This document shows, one piece after another, positions 5,963-15,565 of a stretch of 50,310 bases of DNA (the stretch's first letter is position 1; each line of letters starts with the position of its first letter). The position numbers and the translations under genes were made by a program. The notes below the pieces were generated by a model that did not search any database, was not told where the DNA came from, and saw nothing but the letters and a program-made list of their open reading frames with translations. This DNA is from Acidobacteria bacterium 13_1_40CM_65_14 (lineage in GTDB: Bacteria; Acidobacteriota; Vicinamibacteria; Vicinamibacterales; CAVVIG01). The stretch lies in assembly GCA_001917905.1 (NCBI GenBank), contig MNEX01000282.1, positions 1-50,310 of the forward strand, written 5' to 3'.

Positions 5963-8900
5963 TCAGAGCAGCGTGCCGCGCAGAATGACGAGACCCACGG
6001 AGAAGTAAATGATCAGCCCCGTGACGTCGACCAGCGTCGCGACAAACGGCGCTGACGAAGCCGCGGGATCGAAACCGAGGCGCCGCAGGCCGAACGGCAG
6101 CAGCGATCCAACGAGCGTGCCCCACAACACGACGCCGATCAACGCGAGCGCCACGGTGATCGCGACGAGCAGCCAGTGCGCGCCGTAAATGGTCGAGAAC
6201 GCGGACCACACCGTGATCCGCAGGAAGCCGATCGTCCCGAGGATGCCGCCCAGCGCGAGCCCCGCGCCGATTTCACGCCGCATCACGCGCCACCAGTCGC
6301 CCAGCGTCACCTCGCCGAGCGCCAGCGCGCGAATGACGAGCGTCGACGCCTGCGAACCGGAGTTGCCGCCGCTCGAGATGATGAGCGGCACGAACAGCGC
6401 GAGCACGACCGCCTTCTCGATCTCGTGCTCGAACGCGCCCATCGCGGTGGCCGTCAGCATCTCGCCGAGGAAGAGCGCCGTCAGCCAGCCCGCCCGCTTT
6501 TGAATCATCCGCCGAAACGCGATCTGCATGTACGGCTCGTCGAGCGCTTCCGAACCGCCGACGCGCTGGATGTCCTCGGTCGCTTCCTGCTCCGCCACGT
6601 CGAGCACATCGTCGACGGTGACGATGCCGATGAGGATGCCCGCCGAGTCGGTGACCGGCAGCGCCGTCCGATCCTCCGCGCGAAAGACGCGGACCGCCGT
6701 CTCCTGATCGTCGGTCGCTTTGAGCCCCACGAAGCGGCGGTCCATCAGGCTGGACACGAGATTCGCCGGAGACGTGAGCAGGAACTCGCGGATGCGGATG
6801 TCGTCGATGAGCAGGCCGCGGTCGTCGACGACGTAAATCACGTTGAGCGTCTCGCTGTCCTGACCGTGCGCGCGAATGTAGTCGAGCACCTGCGCAACCG
6901 ACCAGTCGGAGCGCACGGCGATGTAGTGCGGCGTCATCAGCCGCCCGATCGACCCTTCCGGATACCCGAGCAGGCGGACCGCGACGGCGCGCTCCTCCGG
7001 CGTGAGCAGCGCGAGCAGCTGCCGCGTCACTTCCGCGGGCAGCTCTTCGAGGAACATGGTGCGGTCGTCGGGCGCCATGTCGTTCAGCAGCGCGGCGGCT
7101 TCTTCGGAGGCCATCGCCTTGAGCAGCGCGTTCTGCGCGTCGGGCGAGAGGTAGGCGAACGTCTCGGCGGCCTGCTTGCGCGGCAGGATGCGGAAGACGA
7201 CCACCTGCTCGTCGAGCGACAGGTCGGTCAGGAGCGGCGCAAGATCGCTCGCCGGCTGATTCCGCAGCATGTCGCGCAACCGTCCGAAGTCGCGTTCGCG
7301 GATGACCGCCGCCAGTTCGTCCGCGGGCCGTGCCGTCTCGCGCGCGAGTTGGAGGATGGCATCCCGGTTGGGGCCGTTCAGTTGTTGTTCCATATAGATG
7401 AGGGCGGCGCGCACGACATCGCGATGGTGCACGCTGGGACCGACGGCTCTGACGACGTCCAGCCAGAGCCGATGGATGTGTTCGAAGTCTTCGGGCTGCA
7501 GCGCCGGCGCGTGCGCACCGAGGTGATAGGCGGCGGTCGTCCCGCGCGGATGATGCACGATGAGCCGGACATCGGCGCGCGCGTCTTGTGCGGCGCGCTC
7601 CCACGCGGCGCCGAGCAGGCGCGCCTGCTCATCCGCCGACAGCGTTTCGGATTCGCCGACGTGAATCTCGGATGAATCCAGCCGAATCGCCGTCTCGACC
7701 ACGGAGTCGAAGACGTTGACGCCCGGCACGATCATCAGCCGCACGGCGCGCCCTTCCCGCTCGGCGACCGCGATCACTGCGGACAGCAGCCGCCGCTCAT
7801 CCTCGGTGGCGCGCGGGCTGACGGTCGGGTCGTCCGGCACGTCGACGCCGACCAGACGGACGGTCATCGCGACGACGTCGCGATCGCCCGCGGCTCGAAG
7901 CGCGGCGACAAGATGCGTCATCGCGTGCGGCTTGCGCACGGGCACGAGGAAGTTGCCTGGACGAGCGTCGACCTGTCGCAGGTCGACGTCATCCGACGGC
8001 AGGAGCTGGAATTCGTCGAGGCCGGTCTGCGCGGCGGGTTGTGCCGCCAACCCGCGCTCCGACACGACGAGCACGAGCGCCAGTGCGATGACGAGCACCG
8101 CCGCGGCGAGCGACGGCGGATCGAGTGCCGCCAGCAGACCGGCACCCGGAACCAGGAGCACCACCGCGAGGGCGATGAGTCCGATCGGCCACTCAACGCC
8201 TCTCAGCGTGAGATTGAAGGGCACACGATAGGCGCGCGGCTCGCGGCGAACGAAGCGATATCGCACGAGCGCTGCGACCTTGAGTACCGCGCTGCACACG
8301 ACGGCGACGGCGTACACGCGGGCCAGCCACCCGACGTCGCCGTCCGAGACGAGGAGTACCGCGAGCTGCGCAACGGCGGTCGCGTCGATGATCCGCCACG
8401 GTGTGCCGAAGCGGTGATGAAGCGCGCGGAACCCCTCGCCGAGTACGCCTTCGTCGACCAGACGCGCGAGCGCGCCGTGACCGCCCGTCGCGGCCGCTCG
8501 CACGGTCGCCGCGAGAAACACGACGGCCGCGACGGCGACCGCCGTCAACATCGTGAAGCGAAGCCACGCCGGGGCGGCCAGCGTCAGCGCGAGGGCGGCC
8601 AGCGGCGCCGACGTCCACGCACTTCGCTCGGCTTCGGGAACCAGACCGGCGACCAGGAACGCGCTCGCCGCGATGATGAACAAGGCGTACGCGCCAACGA
8701 GGCGCGCCACGCGGAGCAGGTTCTTGATCCGCGGCTGTTCCAGATCGAGCGCGGCGAGGCCGAGCGCGTCGACGCCGCCGAGGCACGGCAGCGCATAGCC
8801 GAGCGCCGCGGCCAGCCACAGAGGGTGTGCCGCCGGCCGAGACGGCAACAGCGACAATCCCGAATCGCGAAACGCGATCGTCGCCGCGGCCCACACCACG

Positions 8901-9454
8901 AGGACGCCGAGCGCCGCGATCGCGAGGCCGACCGCGCGCGACACGCCACGATCCGACGGCGATCGCCCCTGCCGCTGGAGCCACCACACAACGGCGATCA
9001 CACCGGCGGCGGTGGTCATCGGCCCCGTGTCGCCGGCCGCGCCGCTCGAGGGCGAACCGGCGATCGCGCGGACGATCGCGACCGCGTAATGACCCGCCAC
9101 CGCCGCCGCGAGCGGACCGAGCGTCAGTCGATCGACGAGCAGCGCCGACGCCGCGAATTTGGCGGCGAGCGCCCCGAGCGTCTCGCGCACGCTTCCGTAG
9201 AGACCGCCCGGGACGAACAGCGCGCGCGCCTCGACGTCCGCGGCGCGCAGCATCATGCTGAGGACGACCGCCGCGAGCACGAACCACGGCGCCGGCGGTC
9301 CGATGAGCGCCCACGCGACGCCGCCGATGAAAAAGGCCGGACACCCGAGCTCGGTCAGCGCCCGCGCGGCGGCGCGCCAGACCGACACGTACGAGACCAG
9401 CGTCCTCGACGTGAGAATGACCCGAACGCGCGGCGGTGCCTGGAATCTGGTAAT
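5963..9454 (-). CDS. Three-part APC permease / USP-like / MgtE magnesium channel fusion
   Basis: About 1163 residues from the proposed start. Residues 1 to about 480 form an APC permease ([38 protein letters not shown]). About 490-700 form a USP-like domain ([20 protein letters not shown]). The last 453 are a complete MgtE: N domain, two CBS domains ([33 protein letters not shown]) and five membrane spans with [18 protein letters not shown] and [16 protein letters not shown]. The first two parts equal the neighbouring 740-residue paralogue, so MgtE was added at a clean domain boundary with no frameshift visible. No ATG/GTG/TTG fits the N-terminus well. ATT at 9454 with AGAGG 5 nt upstream fits the paralogue alignment; GTG 9388 and ATG 9652 are alternatives. 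It follows kdpE. Confidence 0.85.
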   Translation of the reverse strand: MTRFQAPPRVRVILTSRTLVSYVSVWRAAARALTELGCPAFFIGGVAWALIGPPAPWFVLAAVVLSMMLRAADVEARALFVPGGLYGSVRETLGALAAKFAASALLVDRLTLGPLAAAVAGHYAVAIVRAIAGSPSSGAAGDTGPMTTAAGVIAVVWWLQRQGRSPSDRGVSRAVGLAIAALGVLVVWAAATIAFRDSGLSLLPSRPAAHPLWLAAALGYALPCLGGVDALGLAALDLEQPRIKNLLRVARLVGAYALFIIAASAFLVAGLVPEAERSAWTSAPLAALALTLAAPAWLRFTMLTAVAVAAVVFLAATVRAAATGGHGALARLVDEGVLGEGFRALHHRFGTPWRIIDATAVAQLAVLLVSDGDVGWLARVYAVAVVCSAVLKVAALVRYRFVRREPRAYRVPFNLTLRGVEWPIGLIALAVVLLVPGAGLLAALDPPSLAAAVLVIALALVLVVSERGLAAQPAAQTGLDEFQLLPSDDVDLRQVDARPGNFLVPVRKPHAMTHLVAALRAAGDRDVVAMTVRLVGVDVPDDPTVSPRATEDERRLLSAVIAVAEREGRAVRLMIVPGVNVFDSVVETAIRLDSSEIHVGESETLSADEQARLLGAAWERAAQDARADVRLIVHHPRGTTAAYHLGAHAPALQPEDFEHIHRLWLDVVRAVGPSVHHRDVVRAALIYMEQQLNGPNRDAILQLARETARPADELAAVIRERDFGRLRDMLRNQPASDLAPLLTDLSLDEQVVVFRILPRKQAAETFAYLSPDAQNALLKAMASEEAAALLNDMAPDDRTMFLEELPAEVTRQLLALLTPEERAVAVRLLGYPEGSIGRLMTPHYIAVRSDWSVAQVLDYIRAHGQDSETLNVIYVVDDRGLLIDDIRIREFLLTSPANLVSSLMDRRFVGLKATDDQETAVRVFRAEDRTALPVTDSAGILIGIVTVDDVLDVAEQEATEDIQRVGGSEALDEPYMQIAFRRMIQKRAGWLTALFLGEMLTATAMGAFEHEIEKAVVLALFVPLIISSGGNSGSQASTLVIRALALGEVTLGDWWRVMRREIGAGLALGGILGTIGFLRITVWSAFSTIYGAHWLLVAITVALALIGVVLWGTLVGSLLPFGLRRLGFDPAASSAPFVATLVDVTGLIIYFSVGLVILRGTLL

Positions 9455-9473
9455 GGCAGCCTCTCGCCAGTGG

Positions 9474-10184
9474 CTATTCTGACGGCGGCGGCGCCTCGGT
9501 CGCCAGCCGGTAGCCCACCCACGGCTCGCTGACGAGATACCGGGGCGCGGCAGGGTCGATCTCGATCTTCTTCCGGAGCTGCGCGACGAGCACCCACAGA
9601 TGCTCAGGTTGATCGACCGCGTTGGGTCCCCAGATGGCTTTGAGGATCGCACGGTGCGTCATCACGCGGTCGGGATTGCGCGCCATGAACGCCAGGAGCT
9701 CGAACTCCTTCGGCGTGAGTCGAATCTCCTCTTCGCCGCGCAGCACGCGGCGCCGGTCGTAGTCGATGGTCAGGTCCGTAATCTTCACGCGGCCGCTCTC
9801 GACCCGTTCCTCCGAGAGCAGCCGGCGCAGCCACACGCGAATACGTGCGAGGAGCTCCTCCGGTCCGAACGGCTTGGTGACGTAGTCGTCGGCGCCGAGA
9901 TCGAGCGCCGCCACTTTGTCCGCCTCGCGCCCGCGCGCCGAGAGAATAATGATCGGCAGCGACGAGGATTCGCGGACGCGCCGGCACACCTCGGTGCCTT
10001 CGATGTCGGGCAGACCCAGGTCGAGCACGATGAGATCGGGCGGATGCTCGGCAAACATCTTCAACGCGTCCGCGCCCGTGCCGGCGACGTCGAGGTCGTA
10101 TCCGCGCGATCGCAGCAGCGGCGCCAGCGCACGCTGAATCGACACCTCATCGTCGACGAGCAGAATACGCGCCGGATGCGTCAT
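9474..10184 (-). CDS. kdpE: KdpE-type response regulator
   Basis: A 236-residue OmpR/PhoB-family regulator. The receiver domain starts [13 protein letters not shown], with phospho-acceptor Asp55 in [10 protein letters not shown] and the conserved Lys in [11 protein letters not shown]. The C-terminal winged helix has [20 protein letters not shown] and ends [17 protein letters not shown]. It is the partner of the preceding kinase: ATG 10184 overlaps the kdpD stop (ATGA). It would activate kdp and probably the USP-led operons in response to K+ limitation or salt. The phased CTAAA arrays are the natural candidate targets. Confidence 0.92.
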   Translation of the reverse strand: MTHPARILLVDDEVSIQRALAPLLRSRGYDLDVAGTGADALKMFAEHPPDLIVLDLGLPDIEGTEVCRRVRESSSLPIIILSARGREADKVAALDLGADDYVTKPFGPEELLARIRVWLRRLLSEERVESGRVKITDLTIDYDRRRVLRGEEEIRLTPKEFELLAFMARNPDRVMTHRAILKAIWGPNAVDQPEHLWVLVAQLRKKIEIDPAAPRYLVSEPWVGYRLATEAPPPSE

Positions 10185-11704
10185 GCTTCCTGCGCCTCCG
10201 GCGGAAGGCGGACGCTGCCGGCCTCTTTGCGCTCGACCGGGACCGCTATCGTGAACTGCGCGCCGCCATCGCCGCAATTCTCCGCCCAGATGCGTCCGCG
10301 CTCGACCGCGAGCAGGCCCCGCGCAATCGACAGACCCATGCCCGTCCCGGAGACGGTCCGCGACTGAGCGCCTCTGTAGAACCGATCGAAGAGGCGCGGC
10401 AGATCGGCCGCCGCGATGCCGGCCCCGCGATCGCGCACCGCGATGACGAGCTCCTGATCCACCACCCGCGTCATGACGGTGATGGACGATCCCGCCGGCG
10501 AGTAGCGCGCCGCATTCTCGAGCAGGTGCGCGAGCGCCGCCGCCGTCAGCCGCGGATCGAGCCGAACGAGCATGTCGTCGCCGGCCACCGTCTCGACGTG
10601 ATGCCGGTTCAGCGTGTGCTCCACCTGCTCGCGCGCGGCGTCGACGATTTGCGAGGGATGGACCCACTGCGGCTCGGTCGACACGGCGCCCGCGTCGATG
10701 CGCGCCATGTCGAGGATGTCCTCGAACAACCGCGTCAGCCGCTCGACCTCGGTGAGCACGATGTCGCTCTGCTCGCGCCGCTCCGCTTCGCCGAGCCACG
10801 ACGCCTGGAGATTGCTGGCGGCGACGCGGATGGCCGTCAGCGGCGTGCGGAGGTCGTGTCCGAGCGAAGCCAGCAGCGCCGATTTCAACTCTTCGCTCTG
10901 GCGCGCGAGCTCGGCGGCCTTGCGCTCCTCGAGAAACTGCGCGCGCTCGATGGCGATGGCCGCCACGCCGCCGAGCGCGTCGAGCGATCCCGGATCGACG
11001 GGACGGCCCGCCGCCGCGAGGACGCCGATCGGTTTCGTGCCGAGCCGCAGCGGCACGATGCGCACCTCCCGATCGCCGGCGATCATCGTGCGATGTCCAA
11101 CGTAGGTCCTGTTGCGCGCGTCGAACTCGAGCACCCCCTCGGCGCTGGCGAGCGCGAGCGCCAGCTGTTTGGTGTCGAGGGACACAGAGACCGAGCCGCC
11201 TTCCCCGATCTCCCACCCGCCGCCTCGCGGCAGACAGACCGCGACGTACTCGAGATCGAATCGGCGCGCAATGAACCGTGCGAGCAGCGCCGGCGCGTCG
11301 CGGCTCTCGGTCATCAGCAGGACGTCGCGACTCAAATCGAAGAGCCGTGCGACCTCGTCTCGCCGGGCCATCGCCTCGTGGGTGCGCGCGCGCGCGACCG
11401 ACGAGAGGTTGCTGGCGACGAGGCTCACCGCCAGGAACGCGATGAGCGCCACCCAGTTCTGCGGATCCGCAATCGTGAGCGCGCCGACCGGCGGCAGAAA
11501 GAAGAAGTTGAAGCACAACATCGCCGCGATCGACGTGATCACCGCCACCAGCAGTCGAGACGTGGCCGCCACGACGAGCACGACCAGCAGGAATGTCATG
11601 GCGACGGTCGTGTGGTTGGTCACGCCGAGCCAGCCCGCGTAGAGCGTCGTCACGGCAGCGATCGCAGCAAGCGCCGCCGCCACACGAATGGCGTCCCGGG
11701 TCAT
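10181..11704 (-). CDS. kdpD: KdpD-type sensor kinase lacking the N-terminal KdpD/USP module
   Basis: 507 residues. Four membrane spans lie in about 5-105 with the KdpD-typical FNFFFLPPVGALTIADPQNW, then a GAF-like region (about 120-260), the HisKA motif LGHDLRTPLTAI with His283, and HATPase boxes (LLENAARYSP, RDRGAGIAAADLPRLFDRF, GMGLSIARGLL). Classical KdpD is near 900 residues because of an N-terminal Walker-type KdpD domain plus a USP domain; both are absent here. The start follows the KimA stop by 4 nt and the product ends in overlap with kdpE. Sensing may rely on membrane and GAF parts, or on separate USP proteins of the cluster (inference). Confidence 0.9.
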   Translation of the reverse strand: MTRDAIRVAAALAAIAAVTTLYAGWLGVTNHTTVAMTFLLVVLVVAATSRLLVAVITSIAAMLCFNFFFLPPVGALTIADPQNWVALIAFLAVSLVASNLSSVARARTHEAMARRDEVARLFDLSRDVLLMTESRDAPALLARFIARRFDLEYVAVCLPRGGGWEIGEGGSVSVSLDTKQLALALASAEGVLEFDARNRTYVGHRTMIAGDREVRIVPLRLGTKPIGVLAAAGRPVDPGSLDALGGVAAIAIERAQFLEERKAAELARQSEELKSALLASLGHDLRTPLTAIRVAASNLQASWLGEAERREQSDIVLTEVERLTRLFEDILDMARIDAGAVSTEPQWVHPSQIVDAAREQVEHTLNRHHVETVAGDDMLVRLDPRLTAAALAHLLENAARYSPAGSSITVMTRVVDQELVIAVRDRGAGIAAADLPRLFDRFYRGAQSRTVSGTGMGLSIARGLLAVERGRIWAENCGDGGAQFTIAVPVERKEAGSVRLPPEAQEA

Positions 11705-11708
11705 CGCG

Positions 11709-13547
11709 TCAATGCTGAAGGTGAAATGGCACGCTCGTGACGACCGTGTTCGGTTTGAACAGGAGGGCCCCCTTGATCAGCAGCGCGCGCTGGTTGTGAA
11801 AGAGATGATGCCACCATCGCGCCGGAACGAACTCGGGCAGGACAATCGTGACGTAATCTTCGGGGTGTTCGCCAGAGACCTGACCGACGTACTCGAGCAG
11901 CGGCTCCATCAGGGAGCGGTACGGCGATTCGAGGACGACGAGCGGCACGCCTTCTCCCCATCGTTCCCACTCTTTTTTGACCTGCTCGGTCGAGGCGGCA
12001 TCGATATTCACATAGATGGCCCGAACGTCGGGCGAGAGCGTCTTCGCGTAGTCGAGTGCCTCGACGACCGAACGATAAATGCCGCCGATCGGTACGATCA
12101 CCGTGTTGCGGCGCGGCCCCGGCGATTTCCATCCCTTGATCGACAACTGAGCGGCGACACCGTCGTAGTGTTTCCGGGTCATGCGGAAGAACAGGACGTT
12201 CAACGGGATCAAGAGGAGGATGATCCAGGCACCCTCGAGCGTCTTGGTGGTCGCCACGACGAGGAGCACGATCCCGGTGACGAGGGCTCCGAGGCCGTTG
12301 ATGAAGGCGCTCGTCCGCCATCCGGGCCCGCGCAGGCGCCGCCAATGGATGACCATTCCGGCCTGCGAGAGCGTGAACGACACGAACACGCCAATCATGT
12401 AGAGCGGAATCAGCGCGTGGGTATCGCCTCCGAAGGCGATGAGGAGGACGGCGGCCAACACACTGAGGCCCACAATCCCATTCGAGAACGCGAGCCGGTC
12501 TCCCTGGTTCATGAACTGCCGTGGAAGATAGCGATCGCGCGCGAGGATGGAGGCGAGCCGCGGAAAATCCGCGTACGCCGTGTTCGCGGCGAGCACCAGG
12601 ATCAACATCGTTCCGGCCTGCACGGCGTAGTACGCGAAGCCACGACTGCCAAACACGCCGCGCGCGAGCTGCGACACCACTGTTTCCTGTTCACTCGGAA
12701 CAATGTGGTACACGTGCGCCAGCAGCGTGATGCCGAGAAACATCGTGATCGCCAACACCACCATCATCAGCATGGTCGCGGCCGCGTTCTTGGATTCGGG
12801 CGGTTTGAACGCGGGCACGCCGTTCGACACCGCCTCGACGCCGGTCATGGCGGTGCAGCCATTGGAGAACGCCGTGAGGAGCAGGAACAGGCCCAAGGTC
12901 GCGCCTGTGGACGCCACCGGCGCGACGGCTGTGACCGGGGATACCGTCCCAGTCGCCACGCGCCAGATCCCCACTGCGATCAACAGCAGGATCGACACGA
13001 CGAAAAAGTACGTCGGCGCCGCGAAGATCTGTCCCGACTCGCGGATGCCCCGCAGGTTTCCGAGCATCAGCACGACGACGAACGCCAGCGTCAGCTCGAC
13101 GCGGTTCACGTGCCACTGCGGAAAAGCCGACGTGATCGCGGCCACGCCGGCCGCGATGCTGACCGCGACGGTGAGGACGTAATCGATCAGCAGCGATGCC
13201 GCGGCGACGAGCGCCGACGTTTCCCCGATGTTGTCTTTCGCGACGATGTACGCGCCGCCACCACTCGGATACGCGTAGATGGTCTGCCTATACGAGAAGA
13301 CGACCACGGCGAGAATCGCCGCGATGATGAACGCGATCGGGCTCGCGATGCTGAGCGCGCCGGCCCCTGCGAGAATCAGGACGCGCAGGATCTCTTCTGT
13401 CGCGTACGCGACCGACGAGAGCGGGTCCGACGAGAGCACAGCGAGACCCGTGACTCGCGACAGGCGTTCGTGGTGCGCCAGGTGTGACGGGATTGGTTTT
13501 CCGACGATGAAGCGCTTGAATTGGGAGAGGAGCCCTTCTTCGGGCAT
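11709..13547 (-). CDS. kimA: KimA-like high-affinity potassium importer
   Basis: 612 residues, close to Bacillus KimA (607). An APC-fold transmembrane part (about 1-450) carries VLSSDPLSSVAYATEEILRV, YRQTIYAYPSGGGAYIVAKD and SLLIDYVLTVAVSIAAGVAA, all strongly KimA/YdaO-like. A C-terminal soluble domain (about 470-612) follows (NTVIVPIGGIYRSVVEALDY). KimA is a K+/H+ symporter repressed by c-di-AMP in Firmicutes; such control is not shown here. A ribosome site GGAAGG precedes ATG 13547. It is the first gene of the kimA-kdpD-kdpE-APC/MgtE run, so uptake and sensing genes are co-transcribed. The upstream gap 13548-13699 has no recognised gene. Confidence 0.88.
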   Translation of the reverse strand: MPEEGLLSQFKRFIVGKPIPSHLAHHERLSRVTGLAVLSSDPLSSVAYATEEILRVLILAGAGALSIASPIAFIIAAILAVVVFSYRQTIYAYPSGGGAYIVAKDNIGETSALVAAASLLIDYVLTVAVSIAAGVAAITSAFPQWHVNRVELTLAFVVVLMLGNLRGIRESGQIFAAPTYFFVVSILLLIAVGIWRVATGTVSPVTAVAPVASTGATLGLFLLLTAFSNGCTAMTGVEAVSNGVPAFKPPESKNAAATMLMMVVLAITMFLGITLLAHVYHIVPSEQETVVSQLARGVFGSRGFAYYAVQAGTMLILVLAANTAYADFPRLASILARDRYLPRQFMNQGDRLAFSNGIVGLSVLAAVLLIAFGGDTHALIPLYMIGVFVSFTLSQAGMVIHWRRLRGPGWRTSAFINGLGALVTGIVLLVVATTKTLEGAWIILLLIPLNVLFFRMTRKHYDGVAAQLSIKGWKSPGPRRNTVIVPIGGIYRSVVEALDYAKTLSPDVRAIYVNIDAASTEQVKKEWERWGEGVPLVVLESPYRSLMEPLLEYVGQVSGEHPEDYVTIVLPEFVPARWWHHLFHNQRALLIKGALLFKPNTVVTSVPFHLQH

Positions 13548-13699
13548 GGCGGACCTTCCAACACGCCGGCGGGGTTAGCTGACGGGCTCGGACTCGGAAG
13601 TGTCCTACGGCGCCGCGGCGCCGATACGCCCCATGAAGCTCGGGTCCCCCGCGTCCTGCGAGTGGCGCAGGACTTAGGCCACCTTTATCTTACGCCCGG

Positions 13700-13717
13700 G
13701 CAGCCCTGAAGGGCCGC
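13700..13717 (-). terminator. Hairpin immediately after der
   Basis: The arms GCAGCCCT and AGGGCCGC around a 2-nt loop give a strong hairpin starting 1 bp past the der stop. It is followed by no clear T run. A similar hairpin sits after msbA (23098-23116), so this may be a REP-like element acting as terminator or mRNA 3' stabiliser. Confidence 0.5.
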
Positions 13718-13718
13718 G

Positions 13719-15176
13719 CTACTTTCTTCCTTGTTTCTTCCGGCGGCGTACCTGAACGCGAATGGGCGATCCGACGAAGCCGAATTTCTGCCTGAGCTGG
13801 TTGATCAGGAATCGCTCGTAGGAGAAATGAAACGTCGTCGCGACGTTGGTGAAGAAGACGAACGACGGCGGGGCGATTCCTATCTGAGCTGCGTAGAGGA
13901 TGCGGACGTGCTTGCGGCCGGGACTGACAGGCGGATTCGCCGCGGTGATTTCTTCGAGCCACTTGTTCAGCGCGGGCGTCGGAATCCGCTGCCGGCGTGA
14001 TGCCGCGATCTTGTCGATCGTTTCGATCAATTTCGGCGCGCGCTCACCGGTCAGCGCGGAGATGTGGAGAATCGGCGCGTAGTCCAGAAATCGCATCTTG
14101 AACCGGAGGTCGTCGTCGAACTTCTTGGCGAAGTTCCTCTCCTGACTCTTCACCAGATCCCACTTGTTCGCGACGATGACGATGCCGCGGCCCGCGCGGT
14201 CCACTTCCCCGCCAATCGCCGCGTCTTGATCCGTCGCGCCTTCGTTGGCGTCGATGAGGAGCGCGACGACGTCCGCGTCGGCGATGGCCTCTTTCGCGAG
14301 CGCGACGCTGACGAACTCAACTTTGCCTCCAGCGCTTCCACCCTTTCCGCCGCCGACGCGTCCCGGCCGCCGCATGCCCGCCGTGTCGACGATTCGGAAT
14401 CGGCGGCGATGCCACATCAGCGGAACGTCGATCGCATCGCGCGTGGTCCCCGGCATAGCGCTGACCAGCACGCGCTCCTCGCGCAGCAGTCGATTGACGA
14501 GCGACGATTTGCCGACGTTCGGTCGCCCGACGATCGCCACGCGTGTTTCCTGCGGTGTCTCCGCGGGGCCGACACCTGGGTCGGCCCCTACGAAGTCGGC
14601 GTGGTCGGCGCGTACGGTGCCGGTGTGGTCGGCCCGTACGGTATCCGTGTAGGGGCGGACCCGCATGTCCGCGGCTCGCAGTCGTTCAACGATCGCATCG
14701 AGCAATTCTGCGACGCCGTGCCCATGTTCCGCGGAAATCTCCAAGACGGGATCGAAGCCGAATTCGAAAAAGTCCGTCGCCGATGCGCGCGCACGCTTGT
14801 CGTCGGTCTTGTTGATGGCGACGAGAACTGGACGGCCGGTTTGCCGCAGATCGCTCGCGATGCGCTCGTCGCCCGACACGAGACCCTCGCGTCCGTCGAC
14901 CAGCATCACGAGGAGATCCGCTCCCGCAATCGCACGCTGGCCTTGCTCGACCACCAGCTCGTGCAGCGGATCTTCGCTCGCGCCGAACAACCCGCCGGTG
15001 TCGAACAGATCGAACCGCGTCCCGCGCCATTCGACCGGCCGCGTGAGCGCATCGCGCGTGGTGCCGGCCACCGGGGCGACGATCGCGCGACGACTGCCAG
15101 TCATTCGGTTGAAAAGCGTGGATTTCCCCACGTTCGGGCGACCGACCAGCACGACAGACGCGAGTTTTCCGGCCAT
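13719..15176 (-). CDS. der: Ribosome-assembly GTPase Der (EngA)
   Basis: Der has two tandem GTPase domains and acts in 50S subunit maturation. G1 motifs: VGRPNVGKSTLFNRM (about 11-25), DTGG, NKTD. G2 motifs: VGRPNVGKSSLVNRLL (about 216-231), DTAGMRRPGR, NKWD. A C-terminal KH-like domain follows, ending RVQVRRRKKQGRK. At 485 residues it is longer than usual because the linker (about residues 171-208) contains a foreign-looking stretch with VRADHTGTVRADHADFVGAD, encoded by palindromic repeats. Its start at 15174-15176 diverges from hup. Confidence 0.96.
   Translation of the reverse strand: MAGKLASVVLVGRPNVGKSTLFNRMTGSRRAIVAPVAGTTRDALTRPVEWRGTRFDLFDTGGLFGASEDPLHELVVEQGQRAIAGADLLVMLVDGREGLVSGDERIASDLRQTGRPVLVAINKTDDKRARASATDFFEFGFDPVLEISAEHGHGVAELLDAIVERLRAADMRVRPYTDTVRADHTGTVRADHADFVGADPGVGPAETPQETRVAIVGRPNVGKSSLVNRLLREERVLVSAMPGTTRDAIDVPLMWHRRRFRIVDTAGMRRPGRVGGGKGGSAGGKVEFVSVALAKEAIADADVVALLIDANEGATDQDAAIGGEVDRAGRGIVIVANKWDLVKSQERNFAKKFDDDLRFKMRFLDYAPILHISALTGERAPKLIETIDKIAASRRQRIPTPALNKWLEEITAANPPVSPGRKHVRILYAAQIGIAPPSFVFFTNVATTFHFSYERFLINQLRQKFGFVGSPIRVQVRRRKKQGRK
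14565..14674. repeat. Palindromic repeats translated within der
   Basis: One 24-bp palindrome (14565-14588: GGGGCCGAC, a 6-bp centre, GTCGGCCCC) and a decayed second copy (14652-14674). Between them lies short-period GTCGGC/GTACGGT repetition. Both are read in-frame in the Der linker as DPGVGP-like and MRVRP-like peptides. The same palindrome type is in udg at 19567-19693. Confidence 0.7.
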
Positions 15177-15201
15177 TTTGTGACGTAACTTAGCCTGAGC
15201 C

Positions 15202-15250
15202 TTGACAGCGTAAGTCTCAGTATTTATAGTATTTACAAGCCTTCAGGAGA
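15202..15250 (+). promoter_or_regulatory. Near-consensus promoter and ribosome site of hup
   Basis: The -35 TTGACA (15202-15207) and -10 TATAGT (15225-15230) are separated by exactly 17 bp, predicting a start near 15237. The ribosome site AGGAGA (15245-15250) lies 8 nt before the ATG. This is the clearest sigma70-type promoter in the window and fits an abundant nucleoid protein. Confidence 0.85.
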
Positions 15251-15258
15251 CTCTAAGC

Positions 15259-15528
15259 ATGATCAAGGTCGACATCGTCAACGAAGTGTCGAAAATCGCC
15301 GACATCACCAAGGTCAAGGCCGAGGTGGCCGTCGACGCCGTCTTCGACGCGATGCGGACCTCGATGCAGCGTGGCGAGCGGATCGAGCTGCGCGGATTCG
15401 GAGTCTTTCAGGTGAAGCCACGCAAGCGCGGCATCGGCCGCAACCCGCGCACCGGTAAAGAGGTGCGCATCCCGCCAGGCCGGACCATCCGGTTCAAGCC
15501 GGGTAAAGATCTCCAGAACATCGGCTAG
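15259..15528 (+). CDS. hup: HU-family DNA-binding protein
   Basis: An 89-residue HU/IHF-fold protein, MIKVDIVNEVSKIADITKVK at the N-terminus. It has the family signature region GFGVFQVKPRKRGIGRNPRT with the DNA-arm RNPRTGKEV and the end GRTIRFKPGKDLQ. It compacts and bends DNA as a dimer. Length and composition are typical. A consensus promoter and strong ribosome site precede it; der is divergent. After the stop comes a GC-rich hairpin (GGGCCGC at 15555, GCGGCCC at 15571) that overlaps the start of a 74-bp dispersed repeat and could help end transcription. Confidence 0.95.
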   Translation: MIKVDIVNEVSKIADITKVKAEVAVDAVFDAMRTSMQRGERIELRGFGVFQVKPRKRGIGRNPRTGKEVRIPPGRTIRFKPGKDLQNIG

Positions 15529-15565
15529 TGGAGCGTCTCCTCGAATTCATGACCGGGCCGCTCCG

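Noticed and set aside
6176..7675. Long plus-strand ORF (499 codons) opposite the MgtE part
   Set aside because: Arg/Glu/Asp-rich shadow typical of high-GC antisense frames; the minus strand encodes a recognisable MgtE.
11688..13487. 599-codon plus-strand ORF opposite kimA
   Set aside because: Low-complexity Arg/Asp/His composition and exact opposition to KimA mark it as a shadow.
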